Shown here: positions 55,514 through 64,000 of the stretch, in pieces
How positions within the stretch are numbered: position 1 is the first letter of the stretch
How the letters are laid out: each line of letters starts with the position of its first letter
NCBI GenBank assembly: GCA_002151545.1
Contig: CP021237.1
Location: forward strand, 2,046,001-2,110,000
Source: Sphingobacteriaceae bacterium GW460-11-11-14-LB5
Lineage (GTDB): Bacteria > Bacteroidota > Bacteroidia > Sphingobacteriales > Sphingobacteriaceae
DNA: 64,000 nt
Direction of reading: 5' to 3'
Position numbers and translations under genes: made by a program
The notes under the pieces: model-generated
The model's input: only the letters and a program-made list of their open reading frames with translations
Told to the model about the DNA's origin: nothing
Database searches by the model: none

Positions 55514-55596
55514 GATTTTAAATATTATAGATTAGATTTTTTCTGCTGATCAAAAATATTCCGTAACTTCTTTCTCTTCCCAACGAGCAAACACAA

Positions 55597-57252
55597 ATGA
55601 AAAAGAACTTTTTAAATCTGTTGTGTACAACGGCATTAATTTTCTCCGCAAATTATACATTTGCCCAATACCCGAATATTCCGGCCGACATCAAAAAATC
55701 TTCTGATTCGATGATGAAAGAAGCTTATCACCAGTCGGATATAGCCTGGGAAAAAGCCAAGCCTATTATGGCCAAAGAAGCTGCTGAAGGTAAGCCGTAT
55801 ATTCCATGGGCTGGCCGGCCAACTGACCTCCCTCAGTCTAAACTCCTGGCATTTCCAGGTGCTGAAGGTGGAGGTGCATACAGCTTTGGTGGTCATGGCG
55901 GTAGGGTAATTGTCGTTAAAAATTTAAACGATAGGGGTCCGGGCTCTTTGCGTGATGCCTGCGAACAAGGTGGAGCAAGAATTGTTGTTTTCAATGTTGC
56001 CGGTATCATCAGACTGAAAACGCCATTGATCATCCGTGCCCCATACATTACCATTGCTGGTCAAACCGCACCGGGTGACGGTGTGTGTGTAGCTGGCGAA
56101 TCGGTTTGGTTAAATACCCACGATGTTATTGTTCGCTTCATGCGTTTTAGAAGAGGTGAAACTTTTGTGGGCCGTCGCGATGATGCCATTGGTGGAAATC
56201 CGGTTGGAAACATCATGATTGATCACGTTTCGGCAAGTTGGGGTTTGGATGAAAATATGTCGATGTACCGCCACATGTACAATGATAGCACAGGTAAAAC
56301 CGAAGAAAAACTGGGAACAGTTAATATCACCATACAAAACTCTATTTTCTCGGAAGCCTTAGATTACTGGAACCATGCTTTTGGCAGTACTTTAGGTGGC
56401 GAAAATTGTGCTTTTGTACGTAACCTTTGGGCTGATAACGGCGCCCGTAACCCATCAATCGGCTGGAATGGTATATTTAACTTCGCCAATAACGTGGTGT
56501 TCAACTGGAATAACCGCTCTACCGATGGTGGCGATTATACGGCACAATATAACATCATCAACAACTATTATAAACCAGGACCGGTTACCGAATTAAAAGA
56601 TCCGATCAGTTACCGGATTTTGAAACCAGAATCAGGCCGTAGTAAATTACCTTACGTGGTGTTCGGCCGTGCCTATGTTGCCGGAAATATTATTGATGGT
56701 AATGAGCGGGTAACCAAAAATAACTGGGATGGAGGCGTACAGATGGAAGATAAAAAAGGAAATTTAATGTCTTTGGAAACAGCTGGTAAATACTTTCCTG
56801 CAATGAAAGCCAAAGATCCGTTCCCAATGCCTAAAATCAGTATCATACCAACTTTACAGGCTAAAGAATATGTATTGGCAAATGCCGGCGCAACCTTACC
56901 AAAAAGAGATCCGGTTGATACACGTGTCGTGAAACAAGTGGCTACCGGAAAAATTGAAGTTTATCCGAACGCTAAACCATCTGCTTTCCAGTTCGAACAC
57001 CGCAGGTTACCAGGCGATTCTTATAAACAAGGTATCATTACAGAGGTTTCACAAGTTGGAGGTTATCCGGAATACAAAGGAACGCCTTACAAAGATTCAG
57101 ACGATGATGGTATGCCAGACGCGTATGAACTTAAAAACGGCTTGAATCCTAAGGATGCATCTGATGCTGCGAAAATTACCAAAAGCGGTTATTCAAACAT
57201 CGAAGTATATTTAAATAGTGTTGTTCCTGTTTCAATTGTAAAACCTAATTAA
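55597..57252 (+). CDS. PL1-like pectate lyase A
   Basis: 551 residues. Signal peptide about 1-23 (NYTFAQ), a helical linker, then a parallel beta-helix from about 85: FPGAEGGGAYSFGGHGGR, GSLRDACEQGGARIVVFNVA, APYITIAGQTAPGDGVCVAG, RFMRFRRGE and DDAIGGNPVGNIMIDHVSAS. These are hallmarks of Bacteroidota pectate lyases in the PL1 group, which cut polygalacturonate by calcium-dependent beta-elimination. The C-terminus carries a calcium-binding DSDDDGMPDAYELKNGL stretch. It is followed by a close paralogue after one base. Secreted or periplasmic. Confidence 0.9.
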   Translation: MKKNFLNLLCTTALIFSANYTFAQYPNIPADIKKSSDSMMKEAYHQSDIAWEKAKPIMAKEAAEGKPYIPWAGRPTDLPQSKLLAFPGAEGGGAYSFGGHGGRVIVVKNLNDRGPGSLRDACEQGGARIVVFNVAGIIRLKTPLIIRAPYITIAGQTAPGDGVCVAGESVWLNTHDVIVRFMRFRRGETFVGRRDDAIGGNPVGNIMIDHVSASWGLDENMSMYRHMYNDSTGKTEEKLGTVNITIQNSIFSEALDYWNHAFGSTLGGENCAFVRNLWADNGARNPSIGWNGIFNFANNVVFNWNNRSTDGGDYTAQYNIINNYYKPGPVTELKDPISYRILKPESGRSKLPYVVFGRAYVAGNIIDGNERVTKNNWDGGVQMEDKKGNLMSLETAGKYFPAMKAKDPFPMPKISIIPTLQAKEYVLANAGATLPKRDPVDTRVVKQVATGKIEVYPNAKPSAFQFEHRRLPGDSYKQGIITEVSQVGGYPEYKGTPYKDSDDDGMPDAYELKNGLNPKDASDAAKITKSGYSNIEVYLNSVVPVSIVKPN

Positions 57253-57253
57253 T

Positions 57254-58885
57254 ATGCGTACCTGGAATTCAATTTTTAGCATAATTGCTTTATGCGGTAT
57301 AGGAAATGTAGCTTTTTCGCAATATCCGGTTATCCCTGAAGCAATGGAAAAGAAAGCCGATTCACTTTTGAAAAGTATCGAAGAAAAATCAGAACTTCAG
57401 TTTTTAAAAGTTAAACATATTGTTGATGAAGAGGCAAAACATGGTAAACCTTATATTCCATGGGCGGCTAAACCAGGCGATTTGCCACAAGCGAAAACCG
57501 TAGCCTTTCCTGGTGCTGAAGGTGGTGGCGCATACTCGTTCGGAGGCAGAGGAGGAAAAGTTTATGTGGTCACCAGTCTGGAAGATTCAGGCAAGGGAAC
57601 ACTGCGTGAAGCCTGCGAACAAGGCGGAGCGAGAATTATTGTTTTCAACGTTTCGGGCATCATCAGATTAAAAACACCACTGATTATTCGGGCACCTTAT
57701 ATTACCATTGCCGGTCAAAGTGCACCAGGCGATGGTGTGTGTGTGGCTGGCGAATCGGTATGGATTAATACACATGATGTGGTGATCCGTTATATGCGTT
57801 TCCGCCGTGGCCAGACAGATGTAACACGAAGAGATGATGCCATTGGTGGTAATCCCGTTGGTAATATCATCATCGACCATGTTTCGGCGAGCTGGGGATT
57901 GGACGAAAACATGTCTATTTATCGTCATGTTTATGATAAAGAAGACGGTTCTAAGCCAGAGAAATTACCTACAGTAAACGTTACCATTCAAAATTCAATT
58001 TTTTCTGAAGCCTTAGATACCTATAACCATGCTTTCGGAAGTACCATTGGAGGTTTAAATTCAACTTTCATGCGTAATCTTTGGGCCTCAAATATCAGTC
58101 GCAACCCATCCGTAGGTATGTACGGCGATTTTGGTTTTGCCAATAACGTGATTTTTAACTGGTGGAACAGAAGTGCCGATGGTGGCGATAATGCTTCTTT
58201 ATACAGTTTCATTAATAATTATTACAAACCAGGACCCATTACGCCTGCAGGAGAACCGATTTCTTATCGTATCTTGAAGCCAGAATCGGGTAGGGATAAA
58301 AAGTTTTCGAATGAATTTGGCCGCGCTTATGTAACCGGAAATATTATTGAAGGAAATGAAAAAGTAACCAAAAACAACTGGGATGGCGGCGTTCAGCCTG
58401 AAAGCAAAAGAGATAAACAAAAACTACTGGATTCGATGAAAGTAGATAAACCATTACCTATGGCCAAAATTTCAATCATCGACACCAAAAAAGCTTACGA
58501 TTATGTGCTGGCTAATGCAGGTGCATCTTTACCGGTTCGCGATGCGGTAGATCAACGTATCATCAAACAGGTTACCACCGGTAAGATTGAGCATGTAGAA
58601 GACGGAAAACTTCCTGCTAAACAAAGTTATGTAAAACGTCGTTTACCTGCCGATTCTTATAAACAAGGCATTATTTCAGATATCGCACAAGTTGGCGGTT
58701 ACCCTGAATATAAAGGAAAACCCTATCTGGATAGTGATCATGATGGTATTCCAGATGCCTGGGAAATCAAAAACGGACTTAATCCTAAAGATGCCAAGGA
58801 TGCTACAAAGCTATCGAAATCAGGTGATGCCAATATCGAAGTGTACTTGAATAGTTTGGTTGATATTAATAAAGTGAGACCGTAG
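57254..58885 (+). CDS. PL1-like pectate lyase B (tandem paralogue)
   Basis: 543 residues, same architecture as lyase A: signal peptide ending VAFSQ, FPGAEGGGAYSFGGRGGK, CEQGGARIIVFNVSGIIRLK, APYITIAGQSAPGDGVCVAG, RRDDAIGGNPVGNIIIDHVS and the C-terminal DSDHDGIPDAWEIKNGLNP. Similarity to lyase A runs the full length, so this is a tandem duplication. Differences gather in the linker, the MYGDFGFANN region and the tail. Two enzymes may split methylation states or chain lengths of homogalacturonan. Same operon as lyase A. Confidence 0.9.
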   Translation: MRTWNSIFSIIALCGIGNVAFSQYPVIPEAMEKKADSLLKSIEEKSELQFLKVKHIVDEEAKHGKPYIPWAAKPGDLPQAKTVAFPGAEGGGAYSFGGRGGKVYVVTSLEDSGKGTLREACEQGGARIIVFNVSGIIRLKTPLIIRAPYITIAGQSAPGDGVCVAGESVWINTHDVVIRYMRFRRGQTDVTRRDDAIGGNPVGNIIIDHVSASWGLDENMSIYRHVYDKEDGSKPEKLPTVNVTIQNSIFSEALDTYNHAFGSTIGGLNSTFMRNLWASNISRNPSVGMYGDFGFANNVIFNWWNRSADGGDNASLYSFINNYYKPGPITPAGEPISYRILKPESGRDKKFSNEFGRAYVTGNIIEGNEKVTKNNWDGGVQPESKRDKQKLLDSMKVDKPLPMAKISIIDTKKAYDYVLANAGASLPVRDAVDQRIIKQVTTGKIEHVEDGKLPAKQSYVKRRLPADSYKQGIISDIAQVGGYPEYKGKPYLDSDHDGIPDAWEIKNGLNPKDAKDATKLSKSGDANIEVYLNSLVDINKVRP

Positions 58886-58902
58886 AAAATTCTTGTATAT
58901 GC

Positions 58903-58943
58903 TGTCATTCTGAACGCAGTGAAGAATCTGCAAGCGATGAAAC
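58903..58943. repeat. Repeat, left copy flanking the GIY-YIG gene
   Basis: TGTCATTCTGAACGCAGTGA and following AGAATCTGC. A diverged direct copy lies at 59283-59324 after the GIY-YIG gene, and an inverted partner (GCAGATGCTTCGTGCCTCAG) at 59390-59416. The element type is common between genes in Bacteroidota. Confidence 0.65.
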
Positions 58944-58961
58944 GTAGCTTTTAAATATAAT

Positions 58962-59264
58962 ATGGACCATAATTACTTTGTCTACATCTTAACAAACAAG
59001 AACAGAACTGTTTTGTACACAGGCGTAACAAATGACTTAGAGGTTAGACTTAAACAACACGTAGAGAATAGAGAAAATAAATTTGCTTTTACTTTTAAGT
59101 ACAATTGCCACTATTTAATTTTTTTTGAAAGATATCAGTTCGTTGAGCAGACAATTGAAAGAGAAAAAGAAATTAAGGGCTGGACTAGGAAAAAGAAAAA
59201 TGAGTTGATTGAATTTTTTAATCCAAAGTGGAGATTTTTGAATGAAGAGATAATTGAAAGATAA
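58962..59264 (+). CDS. Small GIY-YIG nuclease-like protein
   Basis: 100 residues making up a single GIY-YIG domain: YFVYILTNKNRTVLYTGVTN (GIY and YIG strands, here VYI and YTG), catalytic Arg in VRLKQHVENRENKFAF, and metal Glu in FVEQTIEREKEIKGWTRKKK. This is the UPF0213/YhbQ-like class that is multi-copy in many Bacteroidota genomes. It interrupts the pectin operon between lyase B and the next secreted enzyme and is bracketed by repeat halves. Likely a DNA nuclease; cellular role unknown. It does not look functionally related to its neighbours. Confidence 0.85.
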   Translation: MDHNYFVYILTNKNRTVLYTGVTNDLEVRLKQHVENRENKFAFTFKYNCHYLIFFERYQFVEQTIEREKEIKGWTRKKKNELIEFFNPKWRFLNEEIIER

Positions 59265-59282
59265 AAACCTAATCAAATAGCA

Positions 59283-59416
59283 TTGTGACTCTGAATGTAG
59301 TGAAGAATATGCATGCTGTGAAAACAAAACGTTAATAAAACTACTGCCAAGGCTGGAGGAGAATAGGCAAGGACAGTAGACCATAGGTTGCAGATGCTTC
59401 GTGCCTCAGCATGACA
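59283..59416. repeat. Repeat block, right side of the GIY-YIG gene
   Basis: A direct copy of the left repeat at 59283-59324 (TGTGACTCTGAATGTAGTGA), a short inverted pair CTACTG / CAGTAG at 59340-59379, then the inverted arm GCAGATGCTTCGTGCCTCAG at 59390-59409, ending CATGACA. Together with 58903-58943 these look like pieces of one palindromic element with the gene inside it. Confidence 0.6.
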
Positions 59417-59430
59417 AATAAAAAACATTA

Positions 59431-62400
59431 ATGCCAAAAACTAACCACATATTAAAAGTTTTACAACTAAAAACCTTACCGTTTTTGGTAATGGCGCTTT
59501 TGGCGGCTAACTTTTCTTTCGCACAAAAGACAAAACCTGTTGAGCCACCAAAGCCAATTTTTAAAGGAAAAGATGGCAAAATGGCGTATACGCCCGATGC
59601 AGAAGGAAACCGCATTCCCGATTTTTCATATGCAGGTTACATGGCTGGTGAAATAGCCATTCCTAATGCCACAATAAAAGTTGTGGTTCCTGTTTCAAAA
59701 GGCGATGCCACCCTAAGGATTCAATCAGCCATTAATTACGTGGCTAAATTACCGATCGGAAAAGATGGTTTACGTGGTGCGGTTTTACTGGAAAAAGGGA
59801 CTTACGAAGTCGCTGGAACATTACGGTTATCAGCTTCCGGCGTAGTTCTTCGTGGAAGTGGAATGGGCGAAAACGGCACAAAAATTTTCGCTACAGGCTT
59901 AGATCGTATTGGTGTGATCAGAATTTTGGGTCAAAAGAATAAGGTGGAGGAACAAGCGATAGCCCTTACTGATACTTATGTGCCTGTAAATGCAAATAAA
60001 ATTACCTTAGCGAATACAAATGGATTAAAAATTGGCGATCAGATCCTCATTCATCGCCCATCAACCAAAGAATGGATCGAAACCCTTAAAACTGTCGAGT
60101 TTGGCGGTGGTGAAAGTGCTTTAGGCTGGAAACCAGGAACAAGGGATATTCATTGGGATAGAAAAATCACTGCCATAAACGGCAATACAATCACTTTCGA
60201 TGCGCCAATTACAACAGCCTTAGATTCCAGGTTTGGTGGTGCAACCCTTTCAAAATACAAATGGGCGGGCAGAATTGCGCAATCGGGTGTTGAAAATTTA
60301 AAAATCGAATCCGATTACCATAAAGAAAATACTAAAGACGAGTACCACCGCTGGACAGCCATTTGTTTAGAGAATGTGCAGGATGCCTGGGTTCGTCAGG
60401 TTGTTTTTGAACATTTTGCAGGTTCTGCTGTAAATGTTTTGGAGACTTCAAAAAGGATTACTGTTGAAGATTGTAAATCATTGGCCCCAATTTCTGAAAT
60501 TGGTGGTGAACGCCGGTTTACATTTTTAACCACAGGATCACAGACCCTTTTCCAAAGGTTATATTCAGAATATGGCTACCATGATTTTGCGGTAGGCTTT
60601 TGTGCACCCGGACCAAATGCTTTTGTGCAATGCCAGTCGTATTTGCCTTTTAGTTTTAGTGGTGCAATTGATAGCTGGGCATCAGGTGTGTTGTTCGATA
60701 TCGTAAATATTGATGGACAGGCCTTAAGTTATTTAAACCGCGGACAAGATGGCCAGGGGGCAGGGTGGAGCGCTGCAAACAGTGTATTCTGGCAGTGTAG
60801 TGCAGCCAGGGTTGATAATTTTCAACCCCCGACAGCTCAAAACTGGGCTTTTGGAACCTGGTCGCAATTTGCCGGGAATGGTTATTGGGATATGTCTAAC
60901 GAACAAATTCAACCGAGAAGTTTATATTACGCGCAGTTAAAAGATAGATTAGGTAATGAAGCCGATAAAAGGAATTTCGTTCTTCCGGTAGAAACCGAAG
61001 CATCAAGTAGCCCACCTGTTGATGTAGCGCTAAAACTAACCAAGCTGGCCTATAAACCTGCATTAACCGTTTCAGAATATATTGATGCTGCATCTGAAAG
61101 AAATAAAATTCCAACGGATGCTGGTTCAGAAAAAAGTATCGATAAAATCGGCTTGGATAAAGTTATTCAACCAACACTTGCCAGCGCCATGACCATCAAA
61201 AAAGGTTGGTTGGTTCGCGGCAATGAACTTGTGGTGGGGAATCGCCAGGATGTGCCCTGGTGGAATGGAAGTGCGCGTCCTTACGGTTTAAAAAACACAA
61301 AATTTCATATTACGCGTTTTGTACCCGGACGTTCAGGAAATGGCTTAACAGACGATTTGGATTCGATTACGGATGCCATGAAAAGCGGTTCGGTAAAAGT
61401 ACTCGATCACAATTATGGCCTTTGGTACGACAGAAGAAGAGATGATCACGAACGTATCCGCCGTATGGATGGCGAAGTTTGGGCACCATTTTACGAATTG
61501 CCATTTGCCCGAAGCGGACAGGATAAAGCCTGGGATGGTTTAAGCAAATACGACATCACGAAGTATAATCTTTGGTATTGGGATAGGTTAAAACAATTTG
61601 CCAATCTGGCCGACCAGAAAGGCCTGGTTTTAATCCATGAAAATTATTTTCAGCACAATATTATCGAAGCTGGTGCACATTATGCTGATTTTCCCTGGCG
61701 TACGGCAAACAACATCAACAATACAGGTTTCCCCGAACCAGTTCCATATGCCGGTGATAAACGTATTTTTATGGCCGAGCAGTTTTACGATATCACAAAC
61801 GAGCACCGTAAGGCAATCCATAAGGCTTACATCAGAAAATGCCTGGAGAATTTCAATGGAAATACAGGTGTTATTCAGTTAATTGGTGCAGAGTTTACCG
61901 GTCCCTTACATTTTGTACAATTCTGGATCGACACCATAAAAGAGTGGGAAAAAGAAACAGGCAAACATCCCATCATCGGTTTAAGTGTAACCAAAGATGT
62001 TCAGGATGCCATTTTAGCTGATCCTAATCGTGCCAATGTTGTCGATTTAATCGATATCAGGTACTGGCATTACCAGGCCGATGGAACAGCTTATGCACCA
62101 CAAGGTGGCTTAAGTTTAGCCCCCCGTCAGCATGCACGTTTGTTAAAACCTAAGAAAACATCTTTCGAAGAAGTTTACCATGCCGTTTCCGAATATAAAA
62201 ACAAATTCCCTGAAAAGGCTGTGATTTATTCGGGCGATAGCTTTGATAGCTTCGGATGGGCGATTTTAATGGCAGGCGGTTCACTATCAAATATCAATGA
62301 AATAGATCAGTCGGTTCTAAATGCCGCTTCTTCAATGAAAGCATTTCTTCCGGCAGGTAAATCAGCTAAACAATACGGACTGGAAAATGCAGGCAAAGCT

Positions 62401-62592
62401 TACATTTTATACAATGCTTCAGCAGATGCGATTAATCTTGATTTAAGTAAGATCACAGGAAAATTCAATGTAAAAGTGCTGAACACCCGAACCGGTAAAA
62501 TGCTTAAAGAAGAAAAAATTAATGCTGGCGCCATTGTAAAGTTGAATAAAGTAGCTTCAGGCGACGAGGTACTCATCATCAATAAAATTTAA
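59431..62592 (+). CDS. Beta-helix (DUF4955-like) / TIM-barrel fusion protein
   Basis: 1053 residues, signal peptide ending near 32 (AANFSFAQK). Residues about 75-520 form a right-handed parallel beta-helix of the pectin-lyase fold (LRGSGMGENGTKIFATG, LENVQDAWVRQVVFEHFAGS, RFTFLTTGSQTLFQRLYSEY, DIVNIDGQALSYLNRGQDGQ), matching the DUF4955-type proteins. Residues about 620-960 look like a TIM barrel (TDDLDSITDAMKSGSVKVLD, LVLIHENYFQHNIIEAGAHY, LIGAEFTGPLHFVQFWIDTI, VIYSGDSFDSFGWAILMAGG), possibly DUF6298. The end is a short beta-sandwich. Probably two active parts in one chain acting on one pectin branch. It is 1 base before GH140. Activity unknown. Confidence 0.65.
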   Translation: MPKTNHILKVLQLKTLPFLVMALLAANFSFAQKTKPVEPPKPIFKGKDGKMAYTPDAEGNRIPDFSYAGYMAGEIAIPNATIKVVVPVSKGDATLRIQSAINYVAKLPIGKDGLRGAVLLEKGTYEVAGTLRLSASGVVLRGSGMGENGTKIFATGLDRIGVIRILGQKNKVEEQAIALTDTYVPVNANKITLANTNGLKIGDQILIHRPSTKEWIETLKTVEFGGGESALGWKPGTRDIHWDRKITAINGNTITFDAPITTALDSRFGGATLSKYKWAGRIAQSGVENLKIESDYHKENTKDEYHRWTAICLENVQDAWVRQVVFEHFAGSAVNVLETSKRITVEDCKSLAPISEIGGERRFTFLTTGSQTLFQRLYSEYGYHDFAVGFCAPGPNAFVQCQSYLPFSFSGAIDSWASGVLFDIVNIDGQALSYLNRGQDGQGAGWSAANSVFWQCSAARVDNFQPPTAQNWAFGTWSQFAGNGYWDMSNEQIQPRSLYYAQLKDRLGNEADKRNFVLPVETEASSSPPVDVALKLTKLAYKPALTVSEYIDAASERNKIPTDAGSEKSIDKIGLDKVIQPTLASAMTIKKGWLVRGNELVVGNRQDVPWWNGSARPYGLKNTKFHITRFVPGRSGNGLTDDLDSITDAMKSGSVKVLDHNYGLWYDRRRDDHERIRRMDGEVWAPFYELPFARSGQDKAWDGLSKYDITKYNLWYWDRLKQFANLADQKGLVLIHENYFQHNIIEAGAHYADFPWRTANNINNTGFPEPVPYAGDKRIFMAEQFYDITNEHRKAIHKAYIRKCLENFNGNTGVIQLIGAEFTGPLHFVQFWIDTIKEWEKETGKHPIIGLSVTKDVQDAILADPNRANVVDLIDIRYWHYQADGTAYAPQGGLSLAPRQHARLLKPKKTSFEEVYHAVSEYKNKFPEKAVIYSGDSFDSFGWAILMAGGSLSNINEIDQSVLNAASSMKAFLPAGKSAKQYGLENAGKAYILYNASADAINLDLSKITGKFNVKVLNTRTGKMLKEEKINAGAIVKLNKVASGDEVLIINKI

Positions 62593-62593
62593 C

Positions 62594-63994
62594 ATGAACA
62601 TTAAATCTAAAATATTTCTGCTTGTTATGGTTTCTTGCCTCGCTTTGGCTTGCAAGAAGAAACCTCATTTTGGGGATAAAAGCCTTCTGATTTCTGAAAA
62701 TGGAAGATATTTAACCACTGGCGATGGCAAACCATTCTTTTGGCTCGGCGATACAGGCTGGTTGTTATTTGGCAGATTGACAAGAGAAGAGGCAAATACT
62801 TACCTGGAAGACCGTAAACAAAAGGGATTCAATGTAATCCAGGTGATGCTATTGCACGATGTGCCATCGAGAAATATCTATTTGGATTCATCGCTTGTGC
62901 ATGCAGACGTTTCAAAACCGATGCTTACACCAGGCAATAACCCGAAAGATTCTTTGGCTTATGATTATTGGGATCATGTAGATTATATCGTTGATAAAGC
63001 AGCTGAAAAAGGGCTTTACATGGCCCTGGTTCCGGTTTGGGGTACCAATGTTAAAAATGGAAAAGTTAAAAAAGATCAGGCAAAGGTTTATTCCGAATTT
63101 TTGGCTAAACGTTATAAAGAAAAATGGAATATTATCTGGCTCAATGGTGGTGATATTAAAGGTAGCGACAAAAAAGAAGTTTGGAATACCATTGGTGAAA
63201 CGCTAAGGGCGAATGACCCGAATCATTTAATTACTTTCCATCCAAGGGGGCGTACGGCTTCTTCGCAATGGTTCCAGCAAGCTAAATGGTGCGATTTCGA
63301 CATGGTACAGTCAGGTCATCGCCGTTACGATCAGGATACATCTAAAAACGAGAAATTACATTATGGAGAAGATAACTGGAAATACATTGAAGCCGATTAT
63401 AAACTGAAACCAACCAAACCGACTATTGATGGCGAACCTTCATACGAAGACATTCCACAAGGTTTGCACGATACCAGCCAGCCACGCTGGACAGATAGCG
63501 ATGTAAGAAGATATGGTTACTGGTCGGTTTTTGCAGGTGCTTTCGGTTACACCTATGGCCATAATTCGGTGATGCAGATGTACAAAAAAACAGATCTAAA
63601 ACCTGCTTATGGTCCAAAAGATCAATGGATAACGGCAATAAATGCTCCCGGAGCAAAACAAATGCAATACCTGAAAGATTTAATGCTTTCGCATTCCTAT
63701 TTCGACCGTGTACCTGATCAGACTTTAATAGCTGGAAAGAACGGCGAAAAATACGAGCGGGTTATCGCCACAAGAGGTGAAGAATTTGCACTGCTTTATA
63801 CTTATACCGGAAAAAATTTCAGCGTTCAGTTAGGTAAAACCGATGGCGATGATGTAAAGGCATCGTGGTTTGACCCAAGAACAGGAAAAACTACCGCAAT
63901 AGGAGAATTTGAAAATAAAGGAATAAAAGAATTTAACCCACCAGGCGAACCTGCAAATGGTAATGATTGGGTTTTGATGTTGGAGAAGATATAG
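62594..63994 (+). CDS. GH140 apiosidase-like enzyme
   Basis: 466-residue lipoprotein (Cys20 in LALACKKKP). TIM barrel of the DUF4038 class (about 30-370): GKPFFWLGDTGWLLFGRLTR, KGFNVIQVMLLHDVP, IIWLNGGDIKGSDKKEV with Asp187 and TIDGEPSYEDIP with Glu281, the two candidate catalytic acids. A C-terminal collagen-binding-like sandwich follows (SWFDPRTGKTTAIGEF). GH140 enzymes release apiose-linked side chains from the galacturonan backbone of RG-II, so this gene is the best clue to the substrate of the locus. Directly follows the beta-helix/TIM fusion. The gene ends 6 bases before the window end, so the operon may continue. Confidence 0.88.
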   Translation: MNIKSKIFLLVMVSCLALACKKKPHFGDKSLLISENGRYLTTGDGKPFFWLGDTGWLLFGRLTREEANTYLEDRKQKGFNVIQVMLLHDVPSRNIYLDSSLVHADVSKPMLTPGNNPKDSLAYDYWDHVDYIVDKAAEKGLYMALVPVWGTNVKNGKVKKDQAKVYSEFLAKRYKEKWNIIWLNGGDIKGSDKKEVWNTIGETLRANDPNHLITFHPRGRTASSQWFQQAKWCDFDMVQSGHRRYDQDTSKNEKLHYGEDNWKYIEADYKLKPTKPTIDGEPSYEDIPQGLHDTSQPRWTDSDVRRYGYWSVFAGAFGYTYGHNSVMQMYKKTDLKPAYGPKDQWITAINAPGAKQMQYLKDLMLSHSYFDRVPDQTLIAGKNGEKYERVIATRGEEFALLYTYTGKNFSVQLGKTDGDDVKASWFDPRTGKTTAIGEFENKGIKEFNPPGEPANGNDWVLMLEKI

Positions 63995-64000
63995 GAGAAG

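Noticed and set aside
1..64000. CRISPR array or cas genes
   Set aside because: No regularly spaced repeats and no Cas-like proteins were seen; the repeats present are dispersed palindromes.

Overview
The window looks like chromosomal DNA of a Pedobacter-like Bacteroidota (Sphingobacteriaceae). The reasons are AT-rich A/T-heavy leaders without clear Shine-Dalgarno sites, two SusC/SusD pairs, lipoproteins ending in a Cys followed by KK or N, Bacteroidota-type short palindromic intergenic repeats, and many secreted carbohydrate enzymes. Species placement is inference.

Left part (1-23.6 kb): a SnoaL-like protein, a GH95 enzyme and a divergent GH92 enzyme come first. At 5.3-11.7 kb on the minus strand lies a compact four-gene cassette: a protein of unknown family, an EAD1-like domain fused to a trypsin-like protease, an EAD1-like domain fused to a SIR2-like domain, and a 1101-residue STAND-type NTPase with coiled coil, membrane segment and beta-propeller-like tail. 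It reads as an NTP-dependent conflict (defence) system and is the most notable accessory system here. Next come a small lipoprotein, a TPR histidine kinase with its LuxR-type response regulator, a GNAT protein, tRNA-Lys, a Nudix-type regulator with a HAD phosphatase, and a lipoprotein aldose epimerase. The minus-strand operon at 19.4-23.6 kb encodes the lower hydrolytic L-fucose (or similar 6-deoxysugar) route: SDR dehydrogenase, FAH-family diketo-acid hydrolase, mutarotase, lactonase and, after a 258-bp gap, an FMN L-lactate dehydrogenase.

Right part (23.9-64 kb): a large pectin-oriented polysaccharide utilisation region, nearly all on the plus strand. The first block has a GH67/GH115-like protein, an alpha/alpha-barrel hydrolase, GH28, a GH95 with an inserted domain, GH2 with malectin, an SSS symporter and a DHDPS-type aldolase. 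An AraC regulator stands divergent to a fucose-isomerase-like protein and a DUF3826 protein. SusC/SusD plus a third surface lipoprotein, then a second SusC/SusD, follow. The last block has two tandem PL1-like pectate lyases, a GIY-YIG protein sitting among repeats, a beta-helix/TIM-barrel fusion, and a GH140 apiosidase. PL1, GH28, GH95, GH2 and GH140 together suggest homogalacturonan decorated with apiose- and fucose/galactose-containing side chains (RG-II-like pectin). The substrate is inference.

Regulation: the leaders of both susC genes and of the first pectate lyase share a module with fixed internal spacings (an AT-rich box, then 150 bp to AATATACTTTCTAACCA, then 44 bp to ATGAG). A related GGTACAATA-type site also precedes the symporter. 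This suggests one regulon. No hybrid two-component regulator and no ECF sigma/anti-sigma pair is seen in the window.
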